Assembly (NCBI GenBank): GCA_964640305.1
Contig: CAZXFF010000069.1
Span: 1 to 5,829, forward strand
Origin: Coprenecus sp964640305
Lineage (GTDB): Bacteria; Bacteroidota; Bacteroidia; Bacteroidales; UBA932
Length of the DNA stretch: 5,829 nucleotides
Direction of reading: 5' to 3'
In this document: one piece after another, positions 1 to 5,172 of the stretch
Numbering within the stretch: position 1 is the first letter of the stretch
Layout of the letters: each line of letters starts with the position of its first letter
The notes under the pieces: model-generated
The model's input: only the letters and a program-made list of their open reading frames with translations
Told to the model about the DNA's origin: nothing
The model's database searches: none
Made by a program: the position numbers and the translations under genes

Positions 1-12
1 TTGTTGCTCAGG

Positions 13-115
13 AACTTATAAATTAATTTAAATCAAAGTGTTGCGGAATTAAGGTCTGAAAAATAAATGTTTTTATTGCTTATTATCCGCACCCAAAAAG
101 TTGCATTTATAAGTT
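13..115. repeat. Nested inverted-repeat unit, MITE-like, at the break point of the permease gene
   Basis: An 11-bp perfect inverted repeat, AACTTATAAAT (13-23) and ATTTATAAGTT (105-115), encloses 81 bp of AT-rich DNA. Inside are two further dyads with nearly the same centre: TGCGGA (42-47) with TCCGCA (86-91), and AATAAA (62-67) with TTTATT (72-77). Read inward on opposite strands, the two ends are alike beyond the terminal repeat (TGCGGAATTAAG versus TGCGGATAATAAG), as expected for the two ends of a mobile element. The right end lies inside the last codons of the minus-strand permease frame and supplies its stop codon. No clear target-site duplication is visible; GAAC at 12-15 and 116-119 is the nearest candidate. 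It could instead be a chance dyad, a bidirectional hairpin, or the remnant of a deleted insertion sequence. Confidence 0.4.
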
Positions 116-736
116 GAACTCAAGTACATTATCATCCAGAACATCATAGATGGCATTCCGGAAAGAGGAATTGGCAGCGAAATTCCTGTACACCCCCGTA
201 ACAGTGTACGATTTCCCCAGGCCTTTGACTTCAAGCACAATTCCCAATGCGGAAGAATCTCCGGCCACTTTACGGGCCAGGCTTTCCGGTATCAATACCG
301 AACCCGGTGCGGCAAGAGGTGCCGGCATTCTCTCCACAAAGTCGATACCCAGGACATCCGCAAAGCCTTTGGATACGGATGCCATCTGTTCCCTGAATGC
401 CGTATTCTCACCGCTTTCCCCTTGCCTGTTCACGAACACCGACTGATAAATGGGGTCAACGAGACAGACCGCCTCGACCTGCGGGTTTTTCGCAACCACT
501 TCCTCAAGCGGACGCGGCACCACTGCCACAATCCCGAGTCCCGCATCTGTGCAATCCAAAGCGGCAAGGCAAATGTTTTCCTTCTCCGACAGATCCGGAT
601 CGAATGTCAGATCATACCTCAACTGCATCACAATCAGAGCCGCAACCGTCATCGCTACTGAAAGCCCTGCGACATTCAGGACGAACGCCGCTTTATAGCG
701 CCGCACAATACTGAAAAAATTCCTGATCACCAACAT
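107..736 (-). CDS. MacB/FtsX-like ABC transporter permease, N-terminal part only (interrupted)
   Basis: This resembles the N-terminal part of the large FtsX-type permeases of Bacteroidetes, inner-membrane subunits of MacB-like export or envelope-remodelling ABC transporters. The start MLVIRNFFSIVRRYK is followed by one hydrophobic segment at about residues 16-39, then a periplasmic MacB_PCD-like domain containing YTVTGVYRNF near its end. I chose the ATG at 736 over the one at 775 because the family usually begins just before RNFF, and the 775 start would lie upstream of the predicted transcription start. The product is only 209 residues; family members are usually near 770 and carry FtsX domains with further membrane helices, all missing here. 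The frame ends with FNL and a stop that fall in the inverted-repeat unit at 13-115, so the gene is probably broken by an insertion, and the remainder may lie beyond the left edge. The family is clear; function in this state is unlikely. Confidence 0.7.
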   Translation of the reverse strand: MLVIRNFFSIVRRYKAAFVLNVAGLSVAMTVAALIVMQLRYDLTFDPDLSEKENICLAALDCTDAGLGIVAVVPRPLEEVVAKNPQVEAVCLVDPIYQSVFVNRQGESGENTAFREQMASVSKGFADVLGIDFVERMPAPLAAPGSVLIPESLARKVAGDSSALGIVLEVKGLGKSYTVTGVYRNFAANSSFRNAIYDVLDDNVLEFNL

Positions 737-780
737 GATATTATATTTCTTTCGTTTGTACAAAGTTTGCCACAAGCCTC

Positions 781-796
781 AACACATAGCGTGCCA
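781..796 (-). promoter_or_regulatory. Sigma54-like (-24/-12) promoter of the permease gene
   Basis: On the minus strand TGGCACG (796-790), a perfect -24 element, is followed by CTAT and then GTGTT (785-781). The sigma54 consensus is TGGCACG-N4-TTGCA, so the -24 half is ideal and the -12 half imperfect (GT in place of the usual GC). Transcription would begin near 771, about 35 nt before the ATG at 736. The two dyads at 852-890 sit about 90 and 110 bp upstream of that point, the usual distance for an enhancer-binding activator. NtrC-type two-component regulators often accompany permeases of this family in Bacteroidetes, which fits. The weak -12 is the main doubt. Confidence 0.4.
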
Positions 797-851
797 TAAA
801 CACAATACCACTATATATCAGATATTTACGTTTCAGATCCACATATTGGAG

Positions 852-890
852 TGTAAAAATTCCTTACACCTTCTGTAAAATTCTCTTACA
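852..890. promoter_or_regulatory. Two tandem 17-bp dyads TGTAA-N7-TTACA, probable activator binding sites
   Basis: The two sites are 852-868 and 874-890, each TGTAA, seven bases, TTACA; the first extends by one more pair (G851/C869). The copies match at 14 of 17 positions, including part of the spacer, and their centres are 22 bp apart, about two helical turns, so both would face the same side of the DNA. This is the form of a site for a dimeric regulator. Lying about 90-110 bp upstream of the sigma54-like start, they are candidates for the upstream activating sequence of an NtrC-type regulator that is not in the window. As RNA they could only form weak hairpins of 5-6 bp. Confidence 0.5.
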
Positions 891-1017
891 TTCTTCTCTT
901 CTATTATACTGCGTACCACAAGCCTTTATCTGCAAAACAGCATACCGTCCTCACAGACAATAGAAACTACTCCGCAGGTGAACCGATGCCTTAACAACCG
1001 CCACATCTGTATATCAA

Positions 1018-1043
1018 CTCCCCACCCTCACTCCCCACCCTCA
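1018..1043 (-). repeat. Perfect 13-bp tandem duplication forming a G-quadruplex motif on the minus strand
   Basis: CTCCCCACCCTCA is present twice head to tail (1018-1030 and 1031-1043). On the minus strand this gives four G runs of 4 or 3 bases separated by loops of 1, 5 and 1 nt, which satisfies the standard G3+N1-7 quadruplex pattern. Short one-base loops favour a stable parallel quadruplex. Whether it forms, or is transcribed, cannot be read from the sequence. Confidence 0.6.
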
Positions 1044-1128
1044 TCAAGAACACCATTTCTTTATGGTGCGCCTACATACGCCTACGCAGGTGAATTCACA
1101 TATCTTCATCGTATCATCATCGCCCACA

Positions 1129-1205
1129 CCGCAGGTGAACCGGGGACTTTCGCATAACTCGCAGAGTATCTGCACTTTACCGCAAACAGCGCGGTACACC
1201 TGCGG
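1129..1205. other. Possible multi-branched RNA fold
   Basis: A 9-bp perfect outer stem, CCGCAGGTG (1129-1137) with CACCTGCGG (1197-1205), encloses two perfect hairpins: GCAGA (1161-1165)/TCTGC (1169-1173) with a 3-nt loop, and TACCGC (1178-1183)/GCGGTA (1191-1196) with a 7-nt loop. The second hairpin abuts the outer stem directly, which would allow coaxial stacking. The pairing is possible on either strand, so orientation is unknown. I do not recognise it as a known RNA family; in a repeat-rich region it may be coincidence. Confidence 0.3.
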
Positions 1206-1410
1206 AAGCATGCCTACCCACGTAGCGCCTAAGCACTGCCACAACGCCCATTATTCGGCATATTCCGGGCGGTGTGGAAAGGAGGCCTAGAAGGAATGCG
1301 TTCCAGAGGGCATTCTCGCAGGGGGTATACCGGATAGGATCTCTGTTTTCGAGGGGGGGGCAAAGGGGCCTTTGCATAGAGGCTGTCGTAGTAAATCTTT
1401 GATAAATAGG

Positions 1411-1433
1411 GCATTGCGATTCCCCCGCAATGC
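1411..1433. repeat. Perfect 8-bp hairpin beside the 21-bp tandem repeat
   Basis: GCATTGCG (1411-1418) and CGCAATGC (1426-1433) are exact reverse complements around a 7-nt loop. The 21-bp tandem pair begins at the next base. No T-run follows on either strand, so it is not a typical intrinsic terminator. Confidence 0.5.
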
Positions 1434-1475
1434 AAAGTCTGCAAATCGGAGTAAAAAGTCTGCAAATCGGAGTAA
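1434..1475. repeat. Perfect 21-bp tandem duplication
   Basis: Two identical 21-bp units lie head to tail at 1434-1454 and 1455-1475; each contains GTCTGCAAATCGGAGTAA. Complete identity points to a recent duplication or maintained copy number. Because 21 is a multiple of three it would not shift a frame, but no credible gene covers it. Confidence 0.75.
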
Positions 1476-1528
1476 TATGACGGCTTCCGAAAGGGACGGG
1501 ACCAAAACGAATCTGATTCCTACGCCTA

Positions 1529-1573
1529 CTGGATCATTGCGGTCAGACGGGCTGGATCCTTATGGTCAGCCGG
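1529..1573. repeat. Imperfect tandem pair with 23-bp period
   Basis: The 22-bp segments 1529-1550 and 1552-1573 match at 18 of 22 positions; both begin CTGGATC and share GGTCAG near the end. The divergence suggests an older duplication than the 21-bp pair upstream. Confidence 0.55.
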
Positions 1574-1689
1574 AGAATTCGGGGAAGACAGGACGGGATA
1601 GATGCGGGAAGGATGCCTGGTACTCCTCCACCATGCAGGCACGCACTGAAGGCACATAATACACATAAGGCGCATGACGCACTGAAATT

Positions 1690-1719
1690 AAAAAAACCGC
1701 CCCGATCATCTCGGAGCGG
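1690..1719 (-). terminator. Intrinsic terminator of the tRNA-His gene
   Basis: On the minus strand CCGCTCCGA (1719-1711), a 5-nt loop and TCGGGGCGG (1705-1697) form a 9-bp GC-rich stem with one G-U pair, followed at once by seven T (1696-1690). It starts 12 nt past the tRNA 3' end, the expected place for the stop of a single-tRNA transcript. Confidence 0.85.
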
Positions 1720-1731
1720 CATTTCCCTGAG

Positions 1732-1805
1732 GGTGGAAGATGGGATTCGAACCCACGACCCCTAGTGCCACAAACTAGTGCTCTAACCAGCTGAGCTACA
1801 TCCAC
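1732..1805 (-). tRNA. tRNA-His (anticodon GUG)
   Basis: The minus strand gives a complete cloverleaf. Acceptor GTGGATG (1805-1799) pairs with CTTCCAC (1739-1733). The D arm is GCTC/GAGC. The anticodon arm CTAGT/ACTAG encloses the loop TTGTGGC, with anticodon GTG at 1771-1769. The T arm GTGGG/CCCAT encloses the loop TTCGAAT. The base before position 1 is G (1806) and the discriminator is C (1732), the G-1:C73 identity pair specific to histidine tRNA; G-1 is therefore encoded in the DNA. The 3' CCA is not encoded and must be added after transcription. The acceptor stem has one U-U mismatch (6:67); the other six pairs are intact. It has its own promoter and terminator and is transcribed alone, away from the M64 peptidase gene. 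Confidence 0.96.
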
Positions 1806-1829
1806 CATATACCCGTAAATTCGGGAGTG

Positions 1830-1861
1830 CAAATATAGAACACTTTTCTTATTTGTGCAAA
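1830..1861 (-). promoter_or_regulatory. Bacteroidetes-type promoter of tRNA-His
   Basis: On the minus strand TTTG (1861-1858) and TATATTTG (1837-1830) are 20 nt apart and match the Bacteroidetes -33 TTTG and -7 TAnnTTTG consensus exactly. Transcription would begin about 15-20 nt before the mature tRNA 5' end. Confidence 0.75.
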
Positions 1862-1881
1862 AAAATAAGAATTTGTTTGAA

Positions 1882-1931
1882 ATTTCAGGATATTTCAGGA
1901 TATTTTTCTTTGCTGCCTGAAATATTTTTTT
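1882..1931 (+). repeat. Direct and inverted ATTTCAGG repeats before the M64 gene
   Basis: ATTTCAGGAT is repeated directly with a 10-bp period (1882-1891, 1892-1901), and ATATTTCAGG (1890-1899) is inverted as CCTGAAATAT (1916-1925), followed on the plus strand by seven T (1925-1931). A 10-bp period places the repeats on one helix face. They overlap the probable promoter of the M64 gene, so an operator is possible. The 10-bp stem plus T-run could also act as a weak plus-strand terminator, though no gene reads into it. Confidence 0.4.
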
Positions 1932-1940
1932 ATATCTTGC
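1909..1940 (+). promoter_or_regulatory. Possible promoter of the M64 peptidase gene
   Basis: TTTG (1909-1912) is followed after 20 nt by TATCTTGC (1933-1940), which matches the TAnnTTTG element only in its first half. Position fits a leader of about 30 nt before the start codon. The -33 element lies in the loop of the inverted repeat at 1890-1925. Confidence 0.35.
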
Positions 1941-1977
1941 CAATGATTTTTTAATGAATTAACATTTTCCATTTTCA

Positions 1978-3261
1978 ATGTATATGAACAAAAGAGTCCT
2001 TTTGGTCGCAGCTCTGTTTCTGCTGCAGATTACCGGTGCCTATGCCCAGTTCGAAAAATATTTCCTCGACAAAACTTTAAGGATGGACTATATCCATGCA
2101 GGTGACAGCAAGCACAGTGAGATATACTTCCAGGAACTGCTCGAAGAGCCGTATTGGGGAGGGTCCAAAGTAAATCTTGTGGACACCATGTTTTACGGCA
2201 ATTACTACCTCAATGTCTATGACCTGGCCAGCAATGAACTTATATATTCAAGAGGCTATACTACCCTTTTCTGGGAATGGCAGGCAACAGCTGAAGCCGA
2301 CCATTCCAATTTTGCAGCCTGCGAAAGCGTGGTAATGCCTTATCCCCGAAACGATGTGCGCATAGAGATATGCGGAAGGGATGCAAAGGGCAATTTCGAA
2401 AAAAGATTCGAAAAGGTACTTGACGTCGACAGTTATTTCATCAAGAAAGACCGCAGGATGGTTTACCCGACTTATGATGTGCATTACACGGGGAATCCTG
2501 CCAGAAAGATTGACATTGTCCTGCTTCCGGAAGGATACACTGCTGAAGAAATGGATAAATTCAAGGCAGACTGCCAGCAGTTTGCGGAGACCCTGTTCTC
2601 ATATTCTCCTTTCAAGGAAAACAAACAGAAGTTCAATATCCGCGCGGTAATGGCCCCGTCACAGGAATCCGGTTCGGACATCCCGGGTGAAAACATGTGG
2701 AGGAATACGATACTGAACTCATCGTTCTACACTTTCGATTCCGAAAGATACATCATGACCTTCGATTTCAAGTCTGCAAGAGATCTGGCATCGAACGTAC
2801 CCTACGATTTCATCTATATCCTGGCCAATTCACAGAAATACGGAGGCGGTGCAATCTACAACCATTACGGAATCAGCATCACAGGCAATGCCAGCTCATC
2901 CAAGGTATATGTACATGAATTCGGCCACCTGTTCCTCGGACTCGCAGACGAATACGTGGGAACCACATCTTACAACGACATGTACGACCAGAGTATAGAA
3001 CCATGGGAAGAAAATATAACGACCCTCGTGGACTTCGACAGGAAATGGAAGGACATGCTTGATGAAAAGACCCCGATACCCACTCCCGTTGACAAAAAAC
3101 ATCCTGACAGACTCGGAGTATATGAAGGCGGCGGTTACGCTTCTAAAGGCATTTACAGACCCCTGCCCGACTGCATGATGAACAGCATCTGGGTAACCGA
3201 CAAGTTCTGCCCTGTATGTACCCGGGCCATCCTTAAACAGATAGACTTCTACACCAAATAA
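1978..3261 (+). CDS. Secreted M64-family (IgA peptidase-type) zinc metallopeptidase
   Basis: A 427-residue exported protein of peptidase family M64, known from a Clostridium IgA protease and from many Bacteroides homologues of unproven substrate. A signal peptide is evident: MNKR, a hydrophobic core, then AYA before Gln, giving likely cleavage near residue 24 by signal peptidase I. There is no lipobox cysteine. Residues about 25-150 form the N-terminal M64_N-like beta domain and about 165-425 the catalytic domain. The zinc motif HEFGHLFLGLADEY has H313, E314 and H317, with D324 as the likely third ligand. Near the end, C399 and FCPVC (C411, C414) match the family's conserved C-terminal cysteine motif. 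ATG at 1984 is an equally good start (two residues shorter) and gives the more typical signal peptide. Length is normal and the frame intact. The carboxyltransferase gene follows after 42 bp. IgA cleavage itself is not shown by the sequence; host or microbial proteins could be the target. Confidence 0.88.
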   Translation: MYMNKRVLLVAALFLLQITGAYAQFEKYFLDKTLRMDYIHAGDSKHSEIYFQELLEEPYWGGSKVNLVDTMFYGNYYLNVYDLASNELIYSRGYTTLFWEWQATAEADHSNFAACESVVMPYPRNDVRIEICGRDAKGNFEKRFEKVLDVDSYFIKKDRRMVYPTYDVHYTGNPARKIDIVLLPEGYTAEEMDKFKADCQQFAETLFSYSPFKENKQKFNIRAVMAPSQESGSDIPGENMWRNTILNSSFYTFDSERYIMTFDFKSARDLASNVPYDFIYILANSQKYGGGAIYNHYGISITGNASSSKVYVHEFGHLFLGLADEYVGTTSYNDMYDQSIEPWEENITTLVDFDRKWKDMLDEKTPIPTPVDKKHPDRLGVYEGGGYASKGIYRPLPDCMMNSIWVTDKFCPVCTRAILKQIDFYTK

Positions 3262-3303
3262 TCACATCAGACTGAAAACACACATTTACAACCTATTAAA
3301 TCC

Positions 3304-5085
3304 ATGGCAAAAGAAATCAAATTTTCCCTCGTTTACCGAGACATGTGGCAGTCCTCCGGGAAATATGTACCCAGAGTTGACCAGTTAGTGCAGATTGCCC
3401 CCGTAATCATCGAGATGGGATGCTTCGACAGAGTTGAAACGAATGGAGGAGCATTCGAACAGGTAAACCTGCTCTTCGGAGAGAATCCGAACAAGGCTGT
3501 AAGAGCATGGACGGCACCCTTCAACAAGGCCGGAATCCAGACACATATGCTGGAAAGAGGTCTCAATGCATTGAGGATGAACCCCGTCCCTGAAGACGTA
3601 CGAGCCCTTATGTACAAAGTCAAGGCCAAGCAGGGGACAAACATTTCCCGTTCGTTCTGCGGGCTCAACGACCACAGGAACCTGGAAGGCTCAGTCCGGC
3701 TTGCCAAAAAGGGAGGAATGATATCACAGGTAGCATTGAGCATAACCTATTCGCCTGTCCATACAGTAGAATACTACATGGGCATCGTGGACAAGGTAGT
3801 GGAATACGGATGCGACGAGATATGCCTGAAGGACATGGCCGGTATCGGCCGCCCTGCTTTCCTCGGCAGGCTGACCAAGTGCATCAAGGATAAATATCCA
3901 CATATCGTAGTCCAGTACCACGGCCACTCCGGTCCCGGATTTTCTGTCGCATCCATGCTCGAAGTAGCAAGGGCAGGTGCCGACTATCTTGATGTGGCAA
4001 TGGAGCCGCTGTCATGGGGCAAGATCCATCCCGACGTTATCACAATACAGGCTATGCTGAAAGACGCCGGGTTCCTGGTGAAGGACATCAACATGGATGC
4101 TTACATGGAAGCCAGACGGCTCACTCAGACATTCATTGACGACTTCCTGGGATTCTTCATCGAGCCAAACAACTACATCAGCTCATCGCTGCTGGTCGGC
4201 TGCGGTCTGCCCGGCGGAATGATGGGATCCATGATGGCTGACCTGAAAGGGTTCCACGGAGCAATCAACATGTCACTTAGGAACCAGGGGAAGAAAGAAG
4301 TCTCCCTGAACGAACTTGTGGTAATGCTCTTCCAGGAAGTAGAATATGTATGGCCGCGCCTCGGTTATCCTCCTTTGGTAACACCTTTCAGCCAGTATGT
4401 AAAGAATACCGCTCTCATGAACCTGATGCACACTCTGAAGGGAGAGCCCAGATGGAAGACCATAGACAAGGATACGATGAACATGATTCTCGGCAAGACC
4501 GGGAAGTTGCCTGGAGAGCTTGCTCCCGAGATTCTGGACATTGTCAAGGAAAAAGGCCTTGAATTCTACGACGGCAATCCTCAGGATGCATTCCCCGACG
4601 AGCTTCCCAAATTCATCGCCGAAATGGAAAAGGAAGGATGGGACAGAGGGGAAGACGACGAAGAACTTTTCGAATTCGCAATGCACGAAAGGCAGTACAG
4701 GGATTACAAGAGCGGCATAGCCAAAGAGCGTTTCAACAAAGAGCTTGAAGCAGCAAGGGAGAAAGCCGGAGCCCCGAAGATAATAACCCGTGCCGTAGTG
4801 GAAATGCCCGCATTCGACGTAGAGAAGATCGTGGCCGAGCATCCCAAAGCAATGCCGATACAGGCACCCGCGAAAGGGAAACTTATCTGGAAGTACAATG
4901 TCGCTGACGAAAGTACAGCTCCTGCTATAGGTACAAAATTCAAAGACAAAGCCGAAGTGTGCTTTGTACAGACATATTATGGCATTGAACCCGTCCCTGC
5001 ACCGAAGGCCGGGAAGCTGATCCAGGTCAATGCAAAACAGGGCGACAATCTGGAAATCAACCAGATTATCGGTTTCATAGAATAA
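3304..5085 (+). CDS. Pyruvate carboxylase B/oxaloacetate decarboxylase alpha-like carboxyltransferase with degenerate biotin domain
   Basis: A 593-residue cytoplasmic protein related to pyruvate carboxylase subunit B and oxaloacetate decarboxylase alpha. An HMGL-like TIM-barrel carboxyltransferase domain covers about residues 5-265, the PYC/OADA conserved domain about 290-480, and a biotinyl/lipoyl-like fold about 520-593. The metal-site signature is kept: D13 and Q16 (RDMWQSSG), K176 (CLKDMAG, the lysine carbamylated in relatives), H206 and H208 (YHGHSGPG). Two hallmark residues differ. In the C-terminal domain the usual AMKM biotin site reads TYYG, putting Y559 where the biotinyl lysine should be. 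In SWGKIHPD, K240 takes the place of the usual catalytic threonine of the TSQPS segment. From memory, Bacteroidales homologues share both, so this looks like a subfamily rather than a mutation. It may take carboxyl groups from a separate biotin carrier, or do different chemistry. No promoter is visible in the 42-bp gap upstream; a terminator follows at 5121. Confidence 0.85.
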   Translation: MAKEIKFSLVYRDMWQSSGKYVPRVDQLVQIAPVIIEMGCFDRVETNGGAFEQVNLLFGENPNKAVRAWTAPFNKAGIQTHMLERGLNALRMNPVPEDVRALMYKVKAKQGTNISRSFCGLNDHRNLEGSVRLAKKGGMISQVALSITYSPVHTVEYYMGIVDKVVEYGCDEICLKDMAGIGRPAFLGRLTKCIKDKYPHIVVQYHGHSGPGFSVASMLEVARAGADYLDVAMEPLSWGKIHPDVITIQAMLKDAGFLVKDINMDAYMEARRLTQTFIDDFLGFFIEPNNYISSSLLVGCGLPGGMMGSMMADLKGFHGAINMSLRNQGKKEVSLNELVVMLFQEVEYVWPRLGYPPLVTPFSQYVKNTALMNLMHTLKGEPRWKTIDKDTMNMILGKTGKLPGELAPEILDIVKEKGLEFYDGNPQDAFPDELPKFIAEMEKEGWDRGEDDEELFEFAMHERQYRDYKSGIAKERFNKELEAAREKAGAPKIITRAVVEMPAFDVEKIVAEHPKAMPIQAPAKGKLIWKYNVADESTAPAIGTKFKDKAEVCFVQTYYGIEPVPAPKAGKLIQVNAKQGDNLEINQIIGFIE

Positions 5086-5114
5086 GGCCAATTACATATC
5101 CGGCCAAGCAGATT

Positions 5115-5145
5115 TTTGGTATTGCGGTAAAATTTTATAATTTTG
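5115..5145 (+). promoter_or_regulatory. Bacteroidetes-type promoter of fabH, embedded in a terminator
   Basis: TTTG (5115-5118), a 19-nt spacer and TAATTTTG (5138-5145) match the -33 and -7 consensus perfectly. Transcription would start near 5150, leaving a leader of about 20-25 nt. The -7 element lies within the loop and right arm of the hairpin at 5121-5152, so the fabH transcript begins about where the upstream transcript ends. Confidence 0.75.
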
Positions 5146-5158
5146 CCGCAATATTTTT
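5121..5158 (+). terminator. Intrinsic terminator after the carboxyltransferase gene
   Basis: The arms 5121-5134 and 5139-5152 pair over 14 bp with a single G-U wobble around a 4-nt loop, followed by ATTTTT. The base of the stem is GC-rich (ATTGCGG/CCGCAAT), the top AT-only. It starts 36 nt after the stop codon at 5085. The T-run is short (5154-5158), so some readthrough into fabH is possible. Confidence 0.75.
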
Positions 5159-5172
5159 ATCTGTAAAATACA

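Larger units (their letters stand above)
972..1205. repeat. Dispersed CGCAGGTG repeats, three direct and one inverted
   Basis: CCGCAGGTGAACCG occurs identically at 972-985 and 1129-1142. A shorter copy, CGCAGGTGAA, is at 1085-1094, and the inverted form CACCTGCGG is at 1197-1205. Spacings are 112, 45 and about 60 bp, so this is not a regular array and nothing marks it as CRISPR. The last two copies can pair with each other (see the fold at 1129-1205). Confidence 0.6.
891..1689. other. Gene-free, repeat-rich stretch between the permease control region and the tRNA-His terminator
   Basis: About 800 bp with no convincing gene: the open frames here are under 100 codons, overlap one another on both strands, and show no recognisable domain or leader. 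The sequence is more GC-rich than the flanking control regions and dense in short repeats: a 13-bp tandem pair (1018-1043), three direct copies and one inverted copy of a CGCAGGTG core (972-1205), a G8 run (1353-1360), a perfect 21-bp tandem pair (1434-1475) and an imperfect 23-bp-period pair (1529-1573). Several small hairpins also occur, including CACCAT/ATGGTG (1051-1068), GAATGC/GCATTC (1294-1315) and a 7-bp one around 1360-1375. It could be decayed coding sequence, a dispersed intergenic repeat family, or a non-coding RNA locus; the sequence alone does not decide. Confidence 0.55.

Noticed and set aside
1..21. C-terminal end of a plus-strand gene (LLLRNL, stop at 19-21)
   Set aside because: Seven codons are too few to identify; a transposase end is conceivable given the adjacent inverted repeats but cannot be shown.
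397..714. Plus-strand open frames over the permease
   Set aside because: They are antisense shadows of the permease frame, which has a clear membrane segment and family motif.
972..1205. Repeated CGCAGGTG units as a CRISPR array
   Set aside because: The copies are too short (about 9-14 bp), irregularly spaced, one is inverted, and no cas gene is present.
1063..1290. A 75-codon plus-strand frame with repeated PTQVN/TPQVN motifs
   Set aside because: The motifs come from the CGCAGGTGAA DNA repeats; the product has no fold signature and overlaps other open frames on the opposite strand.
1229..1505. Overlapping short minus-strand frames over the 21-bp repeats and the C8 run
   Set aside because: They use two frames over the same DNA with low-complexity Pro/Arg-rich products and no leader signals; coding is not supported.
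1641..1686. ACGCACTGAA direct repeat (1641-1650, 1677-1686) as an attachment site
   Set aside because: Ten bases, not overlapping the tRNA 3' end, and no integrase nearby.
4273..5091. A 272-codon open frame on the minus strand
   Set aside because: It lies wholly antisense to the carboxyltransferase gene, shows no domain, and arises from the codon use of the real gene.
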